NCBI RefSeq assembly: GCF_042693015.1
Contig: NZ_CP170544.1
Span: 2,294,001 to 2,358,000 of the forward strand
DNA: 64,000 nucleotides
Origin: Sphingomonas_E sp042693015
GTDB taxonomy: Bacteria; Pseudomonadota; Alphaproteobacteria; Sphingomonadales; Sphingomonadaceae
Reading direction: 5' to 3'
The notes beneath the pieces are model-generated. The model worked only from the letters and a program-made list of their open reading frames with translations. It had not been told where the DNA came from and did not search any database. Both the position numbers and the translations under genes were made by a program. Positions 51,764 through 60,452 of this stretch are shown one piece after another (the stretch's first letter is position 1; every line of letters starts with the position of its first letter).

Positions 51764-52294
51764 GCCATCCTCCGCCTCTCCCGAGGTCCGGTTCGGCCTC
51801 GGAGATCATGACTTTCTAAACGCGCTTGTTTGCCTTTCTGTTGCGATGGACCGTGTTCGGACGAGCAAAATCTCCGCCTTCCCACCAACAAATGTCCTTC
51901 ACCGCATAAGTCATCGGGCGCCTCGCTGACGCGACCAGGCTCTATGGCGCAAATTCGCGCCACCGAGCCCGCGGCGCGCGCGGTCTCGGCCGTGCGGTAA
52001 CGATCCTTTGCGCATGAGAAGGATCGTGGCTTCGCCCCGGTCCGAATGTGGACACAGCGCTGCCGCGCGGTGGCGCCCCTGTTCGACGCCACCCGAAAAA
52101 GCGGGTGCGGGCGACGCTCGTCCCTGGGCCCGGCGCGGCCGGGACCAAGTCCGGCTGTACCAGCCGGACTCCTCCTCTTCGTTACGGCCCTTCGGGTGTT
52201 CCCGACCGCTCGACCGGGCCCCTTCCCTCGCTTGTCGCCGCCCTCCCCCGCTTTCCGGGGTGGCTTTGGTTTTTTGAGAAGTGAGGAGGATGCA
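51764..52294. other. Leader region before the ArdC-type gene
   Basis: I see no supported gene in these 531 bases. A small inverted repeat TGGCGC-N6-GCGCCA is at 51945-51962. The frame of the ArdC-type gene is open from 52046, but its conserved start with GAGGAGG is at 52295. The region likely holds the promoter of the ArdC-DUF2958 operon. Confidence 0.4.
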
Positions 52295-53239
52295 ATGGCG
52301 AAGTCCGCCAACCCTCGCGCGCGTCGGGAACCCCGCGAAGCGCGTGAAAACCTCTATGACAATGTCACCCGTCGCATCATCGCCCAACTCGAGGATGGCC
52401 GCATTCCGTGGGTCCAGTCATGGGGCAATGCCGCCGCCTCGGTCTCGCTTCCGCGCAATGCGCTGAGCGGTCGCGCTTACTCGGGAATCAACATCCTGCT
52501 CTTGTGGGGCGCGGTCATCGAGCGCGGCTATTCCGGGCAAGGCTGGCTGACCTTCCGGCAGGCATTGATGGCCGGCGGCCATGTCCGCAAGGGCGAGGAA
52601 GGCGTGACCGTCGTCTATGCCGACCGCTTCACCCCGGAGGCCGAACGTGAACGCGCCAGCCGCGACGGCGACGACGCGCGCGGCATCGCCTTTCTCAAGC
52701 GCTTCACCGTCTTCAATGTCGCGCAATGCGAGGACTTGCCCGAAGGCTTGAGCGAGGATGCGCCGCCGCTGCCGGACCGCGAAATCGTCCCCGTCGCCGA
52801 GGCGCTGATCGCCGCCACGGGCGCTGATTTCCGGATCGGCGGAGATAAGGCATTCTATGCGCCCGGCCCGGATTTCGTGTCTGTGCCGCCGCAACCGGCC
52901 TTCACAGATCAGATCAATTATTATCGCACTGCGCTCCATGAGCTCGGCCACTGGACCGGCCATGGCACGCGGCTGGCCCGCGACCTTTCCAATCCGTTCG
53001 GATCGGATGGCTATGCGCGCGAGGAACTGATCGCCGAACTCTGCTCAGCTTTCCTCTGCGCGTCGCTCGGCATCACGCCCACCGTCCGCCATGCCGATTA
53101 TGTGGGTGCGTGGCTGGACGTGCTGAAGGGCGATGCCCGTGCCATCTTCCGCGCTGCCAGCGCCGCCTCGAAGGCGGCCGACCATCTGCTGGCGCTCGGC
53201 GGTCCCGCTGTCGCCGCCCTGCTGGGAGAGCGGCCATGA
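52295..53239 (+). CDS. ArdC-type antirestriction protein with zincin-like metallopeptidase domain
   Basis: A 314-residue protein. The N-terminal ArdC-like single-strand DNA-binding domain (DUF1738) reads Y-D-N-V-T-R-R-I-I-A-Q-L-E-D-G-R-I-P-W-V-Q-S-W; the C-terminal zincin-like part has the metal site H-E-L-G-H (His215, Glu216, His219) and a later E-E-L-I-A-E. ArdC proteins protect incoming plasmid or ICE DNA from restriction. GAGGAGG precedes ATG 52295. The stop overlaps the DUF2958 gene (ATGA), a standard pairing on mobile elements. Confidence 0.93.
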   Translation: MAKSANPRARREPREARENLYDNVTRRIIAQLEDGRIPWVQSWGNAAASVSLPRNALSGRAYSGINILLLWGAVIERGYSGQGWLTFRQALMAGGHVRKGEEGVTVVYADRFTPEAERERASRDGDDARGIAFLKRFTVFNVAQCEDLPEGLSEDAPPLPDREIVPVAEALIAATGADFRIGGDKAFYAPGPDFVSVPPQPAFTDQINYYRTALHELGHWTGHGTRLARDLSNPFGSDGYAREELIAELCSAFLCASLGITPTVRHADYVGAWLDVLKGDARAIFRAASAASKAADHLLALGGPAVAALLGERP

Positions 53240-53691
53240 TCCTGCTCCCCGAACCCTTGCGGCTGGCGCTGCGCCTTCAGTCCGACCGTGCCGCCGCAGC
53301 CGAAGCGCGTGGCATCGCCCTTGATCCCGCGCCCTTGCTCAAATTGTTCGACCCGCTGGGGCCGGCGACATGGCTCGCGACCGAACTTGGCCGCGATGGC
53401 GACACCTTGTTCGGGCTGGCCGATCTCGGCTTCGGCTGTCCCGAGCTGGGCTATTTCTCGCTGCGCGCCATCGCCTCGGTCCGGCTTCCGTTCGGCTTGC
53501 GGATCGAACGCGACGTGACGTTCCAAAGTCAGAATCCGCTTTCGGTCTGGGTCGACCAGGCGCGCCGCGCCGGCTCGATCCGCGCCGCCGAAACCGAGCT
53601 TGTGCGCGAGGCCTTTCGGCCTGCGCGAATCGATCCGCACCGGCGTTTTCCCGCCAGCAATGATGATGGCGAGGACCGTCCGGACGGATGA
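53236..53691 (+). CDS. DUF2958 domain protein
   Basis: A 151-residue protein with the DUF2958 pattern: L-L-P-E-P-L-R near the start, L-K-L-F-D-P-L-G-P-A-T-W-L-A-T-E-L, D-T-L-F-G-L-A-D-L-G-F-G-C-P-E-L-G-Y-F-S-L and L-R-I-E-R-D. It is found next to ArdC genes on plasmids and integrative elements; function unknown. It overlaps the ArdC-type gene by four bases. Confidence 0.9.
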   Translation: MILLPEPLRLALRLQSDRAAAAEARGIALDPAPLLKLFDPLGPATWLATELGRDGDTLFGLADLGFGCPELGYFSLRAIASVRLPFGLRIERDVTFQSQNPLSVWVDQARRAGSIRAAETELVREAFRPARIDPHRRFPASNDDGEDRPDG

Positions 53692-53778
53692 CGCGGGCGG
53701 CGCGTCTCGCCGTCGGAAAACCGGCCCCGTCCTCTCGGCAAAGATCGACGGGACCGGCACTCACGAAGGAGTGTTCCC

Positions 53779-55605
53779 ATGAAACTCGAATATATCGCCC
53801 TCGACAAGCTTTCGATTTCCGCCGCCAACATGCGCTGTGGGAAGAAGGCACCCGACATCGCCGACATCCTCCCGTCCGTGCGTGCGCGCGGCGTGCTCGT
53901 GCCGCTCCTCGTCCGCCCCAATTGCGCGGACGGCCATTATGAGATCGTCGCCGGGCGCAGGCGCTATCATTGCGCTCAGACCTTGGCGGCAGATACCGGC
54001 GAGGTCGGGGAACTCCCCTGCGCGATCATGGACGGCGACGAAGGAACGGACGATGCGGCCGCGCTCGAAGCCTCGCTGATCGAGAATGTCGCGCGCGCCG
54101 ATCCCGACGAGGTCACGCGCTGGACGAGCTTCGTCCGGCTGGTAAAGGAAGGCCGGAGCGTCGAGGAAATCGCTTCGACCTTCGGCCTGCCCGAGCTTGC
54201 CGTCCGCCGCACGCTCGCACTCGGCAATCTGTTGCCCCGCATCCGCGACCTCTATGCCCGGCAGGAAGTGGACGCGGCTTCGATCCGGCATCTGACGCTC
54301 GCATCCAAGGCGCAGCAGAAAGCGTGGCTCGCGCTGCGCGACGATCCCGACGCCTGTCTGCCGCGCGGTCATCAGTTGAAGGCATGGCTGTTCGGCGGCC
54401 AGTCGATCGCGACCGGCGTGGCCCTGTTCGACATGGGCTGCTTCACCGGTCCGATCGTCGCCGACCTGTTCGGCGAGGGCGGCTATTTCGTCGATTGCGA
54501 CCAGTTCTGGACCGCGCAGAACGCCGAGATCGAAGCGCGGCGCGACGCCTATATCGCGGCCGGGTGGAGCGATGTCGTCATCGTCCCGCCGGACACGCAT
54601 TTCCACAGCTGGGAATATGAAAAGACGCCCAAGCGGAAAGGCGGGCGCATCTATGTCGATGTCCGGGCCAATGGCGAGGTGACCTTCCACGAAGGCTATC
54701 TGTCGCGCACGGAAGCCCAGCGTCGCGAGCGCGCGAACAACGGTTCGGGCGAGGTGGCGCGAGCCACCCGACCCGAGATCAGCGGCAATATGCAGACCTA
54801 TGTCGATCTCCATCGCCACGCCGCCGTGCGCGCGACATTGCTCGACGCTCCGGCATTGGCGCTGCGGTTGATGGTCGCGCATGTCCTGCTGTCCGCCGGC
54901 CATTGGCATGTCCGCACCGACCCGCGCCTGTCGCGCAACGACTCGGTGCAGGCGAGTGCGGACGAAGCCCCGGCCGAGGCCGTGTTCGATGCAAAACGGC
55001 GCGCGGTGCTGGCCTTGCTCGACATGGATGCGGAAACGCCCAACGTCGCCGGCAGCCATGGCGGCGAGCATGATCTGGCGCGGCTGTTCACGGTGCTGGC
55101 GGCGCTTTCGGACGACGACTTCCTCGCCGTCGTCGCGGTCGTGATGGGCGAGACTTTGGCGTGCGGCAGCGCCATCGTCGATCTGCTCGGACATCGCCTC
55201 AACGTCGACATGGCCGCGTGGTGGGAAGCCGATCAGGCCTTCTTCGACGGCGTTCGCGACCGCGAGGTGCTGACCCGGATGCTCGCCGAAATCGGTGGTG
55301 AAACCGTCGCCAGCGCGCACGCCGATGCCAAGGGCAAGCTCATCAAATCGGTCATCACGGACCATCTGAACGGCGAGAATGGCCGCAACAGGGTGGAGAA
55401 ATGGGTGCCGCGCTGGATGGCGTTTCCACCATCCGCTTACACGCCACGCGGTGGCGTCGGGACGGTCGCGTCCCATGCCACCATCGCCGATCTCATCGGC
55501 GATGGGGATGCCCCGGACGCCGGCAAGGAAGCCGCCGTTCCGACCGGTTCCGGTGATGGCGATGCTCCGCCGGACGATGCTCCCGATCACGCCATCGCGG
55601 CGTGA
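53779..55605 (+). CDS. ParB/RepB/Spo0J-family partition-like protein
   Basis: A 608-residue protein. The N-terminal ParB nuclease-like domain (about 5-100) has R-G-V-L-V-P-L-L-V-R, Y-E-I-V-A-G-R-R-R-Y and A-L-E-A-S-L-I-E-N-V-A-R; a helix-turn-helix follows (S-V-E-E-I-A-S-T-F-G-L-P-E-L-A-V-R-R-T-L-A-L). The long C-terminal part is the extension seen in ParB-like proteins of sphingomonad mobile elements. No ParA is encoded nearby, so it may act in maintenance or regulation of the element rather than in classical partition. GAAGGAG precedes ATG 53779. A hairpin pair lies downstream. Confidence 0.92.
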   Translation: MKLEYIALDKLSISAANMRCGKKAPDIADILPSVRARGVLVPLLVRPNCADGHYEIVAGRRRYHCAQTLAADTGEVGELPCAIMDGDEGTDDAAALEASLIENVARADPDEVTRWTSFVRLVKEGRSVEEIASTFGLPELAVRRTLALGNLLPRIRDLYARQEVDAASIRHLTLASKAQQKAWLALRDDPDACLPRGHQLKAWLFGGQSIATGVALFDMGCFTGPIVADLFGEGGYFVDCDQFWTAQNAEIEARRDAYIAAGWSDVVIVPPDTHFHSWEYEKTPKRKGGRIYVDVRANGEVTFHEGYLSRTEAQRRERANNGSGEVARATRPEISGNMQTYVDLHRHAAVRATLLDAPALALRLMVAHVLLSAGHWHVRTDPRLSRNDSVQASADEAPAEAVFDAKRRAVLALLDMDAETPNVAGSHGGEHDLARLFTVLAALSDDDFLAVVAVVMGETLACGSAIVDLLGHRLNVDMAAWWEADQAFFDGVRDREVLTRMLAEIGGETVASAHADAKGKLIKSVITDHLNGENGRNRVEKWVPRWMAFPPSAYTPRGGVGTVASHATIADLIGDGDAPDAGKEAAVPTGSGDGDAPPDDAPDHAIAA

Positions 55606-55670
55606 CGGACACGGGGCTGCCATCGGCCGCCCCGTTTCTTTCCATCAATCGGATGGGCCTGAAATTGGGT

Positions 55671-55702
55671 CGCCGCGCGCCACTCGAAAGTGGCGCGCGG
55701 CG
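55671..55702. terminator. 14-bp perfect hairpin, possible terminator of the ParB-like gene
   Basis: Arms CGCCGCGCGCCACT and its exact complement around CGAA, 66 bases after the ParB-like stop. On the minus strand the loop is TTCG. No T-run follows, so a structural or protein-binding site is as likely as a terminator. Confidence 0.5.
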
Positions 55703-55894
55703 CATCTGCAAGCCGCCTGGATATCGACTGCAGTCTCCCGGTCCGCCTCCGGGGGGTAGCGGAGCGAAGAGCGTCCGGTGCCCCACACAGCGGACGTCGG
55801 ATATTCCTATAGCATCGTCCGGCGGCGCGCGATTTGATTCGGATCAGAGCCCGCCCGCTGCCCGGGATCGGGCCATCGAAGGCTCCCAAAAAGT

Positions 55895-55922
55895 CCGCGC
55901 GCCGCATATATGCGGCGCGCGG
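55895..55922. repeat. Perfect 28-base palindrome
   Basis: CCGCGCGCCGCATA followed directly by its exact reverse complement, with no spacer. It shares the GCGCGCCGC core with the hairpin 220 bases upstream. A protein-binding site (for example of the ParB-like protein) is possible but not shown. Confidence 0.7.
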
Positions 55923-56549
55923 CAATGCTGCGATCCCCCTGTGGAAGATGCAGAGGCCGTGCCTAACGGAGAGGGATCGTGCGGCACGAGCGCGCGCGCC
56001 AGCCCCACGACCGGCAGCAGCACACTTCCTCCGCTAGCACCCTGCTCCACGCCCTCGAATTGATATGCGTCAAACCCTCGCGGAAATCGCAGGGACGCTG
56101 GGCCGCGACATCGTCGGCGAAGGTCCGCCCGCCGCCCGCGCCGAACCCGGTGATGTCCACACCGGAATTGATCAGGACCGCATGACGCTCTGGCCCTGCC
56201 CCCATCTTGCGGGCGCTCCACCGAGATTGAAGGACTCTCCCGGCACACGATCTGCCGTCCTTCCGCGGCTGGCGCCACGGCGCTGCAACTTCACTCCTCT
56301 CCTTGCGCTTCACTGCCCTTCGATCACGATGATTGAGGTCTGCCGCGGTCCCGGCCTCGGGCGCGCAACGGCTGCTCGCAATCTTTTTCCCCGCGCGGGT
56401 TCCCCACGCTCCTCGCGCATCAAAAAGACCGCTCGGCTGCCCTCCTTCGCTGGCGCTGCGGCCCTGCCGGGTGCGCGCGGCCGGAACCCGCGACCGTCGA
56501 CCGTCATCGCAATCGCATTGGGCGGCGCGACCAAGGACAGGAGCATATC

Positions 56550-56852
56550 ATGGCTACCATCGGCACCTTCACCCGCGGCGAGGACGGCAGCTTCGCAGGG
56601 ACCATCCGGACCCTCACCCTCAACGTCAAGGCCAGCATCAAGCCGGTCGCCACGGACAATGACAAGGCCCCCGACCATCGGGTCTATGCCGGCGTCACCG
56701 AGTTCGGCGCGGGCTGGTCCAAGACCTCGCGCGAGGGCCGCGACTATCTCTCGCTCAAGCTCGACGACCTTTCGCCGTCGAGGTCCTGTCAGCGTCGCCG
56801 CTTCAAGCGCTCACTCATGCCGACGGCGCGACCTGGCTCGACCGCGAGATGA
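56550..56852 (+). pseudogene. DUF736 gene, truncated by fusion to relaxase remnant
   Basis: Residues 1-73 match DUF736 (M-A-T-I-G-T-F-T-R, T-L-T-L-N-V-K-A-S-I-K-P, K-T-S-R-E-G-R-D-Y-L-S-L-K-L-D-D). From about 56769 the frame turns into unrelated sequence, while another frame continues with relaxase sequence, so the last 25-30 residues of DUF736 have been replaced by a recombination or deletion junction. ACAGGAG precedes ATG 56550. DUF736 proteins are small markers of plasmids and ICEs. Confidence 0.85.
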
Positions 56853-57286
56853 CGAGTAGCCAGCCGGTGCATTTGCGTGACGGCGGGTTCGGGCGCGAGA
56901 TACGGCAGGCGCAGACATCGCGACAGGTCTGGCTCGTCGAGCAGGGTCTGGCCGACCATTCAGGCACGACGATCCAATATCCCCGCGACCTCGTCGCCCA
57001 GCTGCAGCGGCGAGAGCTGTTGCGGGTCGCTTCAGGACTGTCCGGTGAGCTGGGCATACCCTTCACCGAGCCGCAAGATGGTTCGCACATCGAAGGTGTC
57101 GTCCGCCGTCGTGTCGACCTGGTCAGTGGGCGCTTTGCGTTGATCGACAATGGTCGCGAATTCAGTCTCGTGCCCTGGCGCCGCGTATTAGATCGACAGA
57201 TCGGCAAGGAGGTCAGCGGGATCGTTCGCGAGGATCGCGTCAGCTGGACATTCGGGCGCCAGCGTGAAGGTCCGATGATCTCTTGA
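56768..57286 (+). pseudogene. C-terminal remnant of a DUF3363-type relaxase
   Basis: The frame from 56768 encodes L-Q-A-L-T-H-A-D-G-A-T-W-L-D-R-E, then R-D-G-G-F-G-R-E-I and W-L-V-E-Q-G-L-A, and ends L-V-P-W-R-R-V-L-D-R-Q-I-G-K-E ... V-S-W-T-F-G-R-Q-R. This is the C-terminal part of VirD2/TraI-type relaxases with DUF3363. The nickase domain and several hundred residues are missing, and the fragment has no start of its own before ATG 56849. It shows that the element can no longer nick its own oriT with this protein. Confidence 0.87.
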
Positions 57287-57301
57287 ATGCCGCATAAGTT
57301 T

Positions 57302-57316
57302 GTTCTTTTTTTGTTC
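57302..57316 (+). promoter_or_regulatory. LexA box GTTC-N7-GTTC
   Basis: A perfect alphaproteobacterial SOS box with a run of seven T as spacer, 68 bases upstream of ATG 57385. A TATACT hexamer at 57329 could be the -10 element. It predicts induction of the following gene by DNA damage. Confidence 0.7.
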
Positions 57317-57384
57317 TCGAAAGCCCGTTATACTGGTTCGCTCGACATTAGGCAGTTGGCCGAGGGAGATTCGAGGAGACTGTC

Positions 57385-58134
57385 ATGGGTCATTCGGCAG
57401 ACACTGATGATCTAATCGCCCTGACCCGCGCGAACAGGATCGATGCGGTCGATCTCATGGGGATTGCCGAGGCCAAGGGGGATGTGAACATCGCCTATGG
57501 TTTCTTCGGATTCGATCCCTTCGGCGGCATGGATTCGGCGAGGCTGACGGTCATGACACGCGGCGCCGATGGTCGTGCGGCACGAGTTCCGGCTCATTAC
57601 GAATTGCGCTGGCCGACGGCCCTTAGCCCGGTCTGGGATTGCGACACTTACGTTTCCGGCCCACCGCACCGCGTGCTCATCGCTGGGCCGGTTCCCGACG
57701 TGATAATCGATGTGAACATTCCTGCCCGCGGCGACCACATATTTCGCCTGAAATCGCGCGACGCATCCGAGGCGCCGGAGCGCGATGCCGATGGCAATTA
57801 TCTCGACGTCAGTGGCGACCCCATTTTTACAGGCATTACGCTGCACGATTATCCCGATGTGACTGTCGATCGGGAGACACATGTTATTCGCCGGCCTGCC
57901 CATAAGTCGGTCGAGATCGAATGGGAGAATGGCAGGACCGATCGGATTCCGGCTGAATGGCAACTCATGCTCCCGCCTTACGAATGTGGCTTCGATGACG
58001 GTGTGGAGGTTTCCGGTCCGCCTTTCTGGACTTTGCTTCCAGTATCCGACCCGCGGTTTGGATGGACCCTGGATATGGAGACGCTCGAGCTGAAGGGATT
58101 TCGTTATAAGCCGGAACTCCGTGTGGTCGATTGA
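57385..58134 (+). CDS. Unknown protein behind a LexA box
   Basis: A 249-residue acidic soluble protein without signal peptide or recognised domain. GAGGAGA precedes ATG 57385. No motif of known SOS genes is visible. The upstream LexA box is the only clue: it may belong to the damage response of this accessory region, or the box may be left from another gene. Confidence 0.65.
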   Translation: MGHSADTDDLIALTRANRIDAVDLMGIAEAKGDVNIAYGFFGFDPFGGMDSARLTVMTRGADGRAARVPAHYELRWPTALSPVWDCDTYVSGPPHRVLIAGPVPDVIIDVNIPARGDHIFRLKSRDASEAPERDADGNYLDVSGDPIFTGITLHDYPDVTVDRETHVIRRPAHKSVEIEWENGRTDRIPAEWQLMLPPYECGFDDGVEVSGPPFWTLLPVSDPRFGWTLDMETLELKGFRYKPELRVVD

Positions 58135-58205
58135 TCGCCATCGGTGCCGAGATTTGGCTCGGATTTATCACCCGCTTGCCACTGGCTTCGTTCCCCGCTT
58201 ATCGG

Positions 58206-58406
58206 ATGTCCATGATCCGCGAGATATGGGCCTGCGCCAACCAAATTTTGAGCCAGTATGGCGACGCGGCGACCTTGCATGCGGCGCAGCGCGCGGAGGA
58301 GCTGTTGGTAAACGGCGACATTGAGGGCCAGCGCACATGGCTGCGGATTCTTGCACGGATCAATGCCCTCGAAGCCGCGCCACCACCATCTGCCCAACTC
58401 AACTGA
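58206..58406 (+). CDS. DUF6961-like small protein
   Basis: A 66-residue protein: R-E-I-W-A-C-A-N-Q-I-L-S-Q-Y-G-D-A-A, then A-E-E-L-L-V-N-G-D-I-E-G-Q-R-T-W-L-R-I-L-A-R-I. It matches small sphingomonad proteins of the DUF6961 type. The start could also be ATG 58212; the frame is open back to 58131, but the conserved part begins here. Function unknown. Confidence 0.62.
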   Translation: MSMIREIWACANQILSQYGDAATLHAAQRAEELLVNGDIEGQRTWLRILARINALEAAPPPSAQLN

Positions 58407-58418
58407 CACCATCGCTCC

Positions 58419-58850
58419 ATGACAATTCTGCTCTCACTGCTTTTTGCCGTCGTGCCCGCGGGCGCCAGCTTCGACTGCACGCCGACACGCGTCTGGGACG
58501 GCGACGGTCCGATCTGGTGCGCGGAAGGGCCAAAGATCAGACTGGAAGGTATCGCGGCGCGCGAAATTGACGGCAGCTGCCGTCGCGGCCACCCCTGCCC
58601 AAGCGCCAGCGGCGAGGCAGCGCGAGATCAGCTCGTCATGCTGCTTGGAGGTGCCAGGGGGCGCACGCGTTCCGGCCATATCCTGGTAGTAGCGCCCACC
58701 ATGCATTGCCGATCCGACGGTTCAGGTATGCGGGAGCGAACCCAGGCCTTGTGCAACCTGCCTGGCGTCGGCGATCTTAGCTGTGCCATGGTGCGTTCCG
58801 GGACAGCACTTCGCTGGAAAGCCTATCATGGCGACAAGGTTTGCAGCTGA
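58419..58850 (+). CDS. Exported SNase-like nuclease-fold protein
   Basis: A 143-residue protein with a short signal peptide (I-L-L-S-L-L-F-A-V-V-P-A-G-A-S). The mature part resembles the staphylococcal nuclease fold: V-W-D-G-D-G-P-I-W-C, then I-R-L-E-G-I-A-A-R-E-I-D, and S-G-E-A-A-R-D-Q-L. Several Cys residues suggest disulphides in the periplasm. The second catalytic Arg region is not clear, so activity is uncertain. The next gene starts in its stop codon (TGATG). Confidence 0.75.
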   Translation: MTILLSLLFAVVPAGASFDCTPTRVWDGDGPIWCAEGPKIRLEGIAAREIDGSCRRGHPCPSASGEAARDQLVMLLGGARGRTRSGHILVVAPTMHCRSDGSGMRERTQALCNLPGVGDLSCAMVRSGTALRWKAYHGDKVCS

Positions 58851-59047
58851 TGCCGCGCGGAAAACGGGTTGCTGACACGGGGCTCCTCATCCGGGATCGC
58901 GGGCTCATCCTCCAGCGTGATGCTGGCGGCACCTGGCGCCTTGACGTCAATCGCATCCCTGTCGAACTAATTGGATGCCGCGTGCGCATCACCGGCACGC
59001 GCTCGGAGTTCGATCTGGTCGATGTAGATCGTATCGAGCCCTGTTAA
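58850..59047 (+). CDS. DUF5818-like small protein
   Basis: A 65-residue protein: T-G-L-L-I-R-D-R-G-L-I-L-Q-R-D-A-G-G-T-W-R-L-D, then G-C-R-V-R-I-T-G-T-R-S-E-F-D-L-V-D-V-D-R-I. This is the DUF5818 pattern of small beta-rich sphingomonad proteins. It is translationally coupled to the SNase-like gene. Function unknown. Confidence 0.75.
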   Translation: MPRGKRVADTGLLIRDRGLILQRDAGGTWRLDVNRIPVELIGCRVRITGTRSEFDLVDVDRIEPC

Positions 59048-59399
59048 TTTCAGTGGTGATTACAATGGGCCGCTTCGTCGGACGATCCGGAAAGTCAGGA
59101 CTTAGGTGCCAATCGCGGGAAGCGGACATTCCCTACGGACGGCGCCGCGTCTTCATCCGACCAAGATGCGTCGTTCGCCGGTCGCGCTTTCAACGACAGC
59201 CTCGGCCAAAACCTGCCGCTCGGTCGGCGTCAAACCGTTCGGCAGCAATGCGCCCTAATATCGGTAGTTCGAAGCGCCTACCAAATTTCATAAAAGCGGT
59301 CATCCGTAGGGCACGTAGTTAGCGCAGAATTCCCGCAGCTCCATCGGTCGATCGTCGAGTTAGAGTACACTGACAGCCGTGCACGGCAACGGGCGCCTC
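59048..59399. other. Intergenic region with possible gene debris
   Basis: No complete gene is seen in these 352 bases. On the minus strand around 59140-59235 a short frame reads P-N-G-L-T-P-T-E-R-Q-V-L-A-E and looks protein-like but is stopped on both sides; it may be a decayed C-terminus. Confidence 0.3.
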
Positions 59400-59990
59400 T
59401 TAGTCTTCCTCTCCGAAGTCCTCGAGAGATTCGATTATCATCGCCTGGGTGACCTCGTCCCTGATCGCGTCCATTTCCGCCGTCGATCCGGCCGAGAAAT
59501 GTTTGGCTAGTGTGACTGACGCTTCATAAGTCGCGACGCGTGACGCTACCGTCCTCATCTGCCGAAGCGCGGTATGATGGCGGTCATGGTCGCCGGCGCG
59601 CACCATCTGCGGCAGCATCTCAACAACGGGAAGCAATGGACCTTCCCCGGTGGCAGCTCGGTGAGCAACCACCTGTCCCAGAACGCCACACAGAAAGCCG
59701 AGGTCAGGAGCAATTCGGATGGCAAACCGACGCGCCCGCTGGGCCGTTGACGATCGAGGTGCACTCTTCGTGACTTCACCTTCATGCTTTCGAACATATG
59801 CGAGCAGCCATTCTTCGATCTCGACCAGCGTTCGACCGCCGCACCACATTGCTGTCAGATCCCGGAGGGCCCCGAGCGTGCGCCGTGCCGTCGCCTTTGG
59901 CTTAGTCGAGTTCGTGTAGGCGCGGCCGAACACGGACTCGAGTGCCGTCTCCCGCATGAAGATGCCGATGTCCTGTGACCGATTGCCCAA
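59400..59990 (-). pseudogene. Unknown protein, probably a C-terminal fragment
   Basis: The frame encodes about 196 residues, from TTG 59990 or ATG 59957 (M-R-E-T-A-L-E-S-V-F-G-R-A-Y), and ends in an acidic tail (D-F-G-E-E-D). I see no known domain. The protein-like sequence begins directly at the upstream stop without a Shine-Dalgarno sequence, and another truncated gene starts 30 bases away, so it is probably the C-terminal end of a longer protein cut by recombination. It could still be a short complete gene. Confidence 0.45.
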
Positions 59991-60026
59991 GCGCAGAATT
60001 CAAATCGTCTGAGCCTAACTGGGTCG

Positions 60027-60450
60027 GATCCGGCGAGAACGCGCGGTTAGCGAGCAACTGGGCCTCCGCGGCGTCGCCTACTTACACATCGTCTACGAGT
60101 TGATGCCCACGGGCAACATGGAGACCGCCGAGTTCGAGAAGCACCATGTCGAGCATGAGTTTCTCGGCCGGGTCCGTTCGACCTTTCCAGGCGCGATCAT
60201 ATGGTGCGGCGGCTTCACCACCCGCGAGGAAGCCCAGGCAGCGCTCGACACCGGCCTGGTTGATCTGATCGCGTTCGGGCGGCCGTTCATCGGAAATCCG
60301 GACTTGCCCGAGCGTCTCAAGCATGGCTGGCCGCTGACCGAGGCGGACCGCTCGACCTATTACACCCGCCGCGGAGAGGTCGGCTACACGGACTTTCCCA
60401 CCTACAAGGCGCCCTTGAGCAACGTTAACGGCGAGCCCGTCGAGGCCTAG
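60027..60450 (+). pseudogene. C-terminal fragment of an Old Yellow Enzyme-type flavin oxidoreductase
   Basis: The frame encodes about 135 residues of the C-terminal barrel half: L-G-L-R-G-V-A-Y-L-H-I, I-I-W-C-G-G-F-T, A-L-D-T-G-L-V-D-L-I-A-F-G-R-P-F-I-G-N-P-D-L-P-E-R and a final Y-T-D-F-P-T-Y-K. The substrate- and FMN-binding N-terminal half is missing. It is a different subgroup (N-ethylmaleimide reductase-like) from the intact homologue at 12628. It is directly followed by a TerC fragment. Confidence 0.85.
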
Positions 60451-60452
60451 CT

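Larger units (their letters stand above)
55606..56549. other. 944-base intergenic region with two large hairpins
   Basis: The long gap between the ParB-like and DUF736 genes holds no ORF I can support on either strand. It contains a 14-base-stem hairpin (55671-55702) and a perfect 28-base palindrome (55895-55922), both listed separately. Such gaps in mobile elements often hold cis-acting sites (oriT, partition or replication sites); none is recognised here by sequence. Confidence 0.5.

Noticed and set aside
53761..55623. Minus-strand ORF of 620 codons opposite the ParB-like gene
   Set aside because: Entirely antisense to a recognisable ParB-family gene and without any domain.
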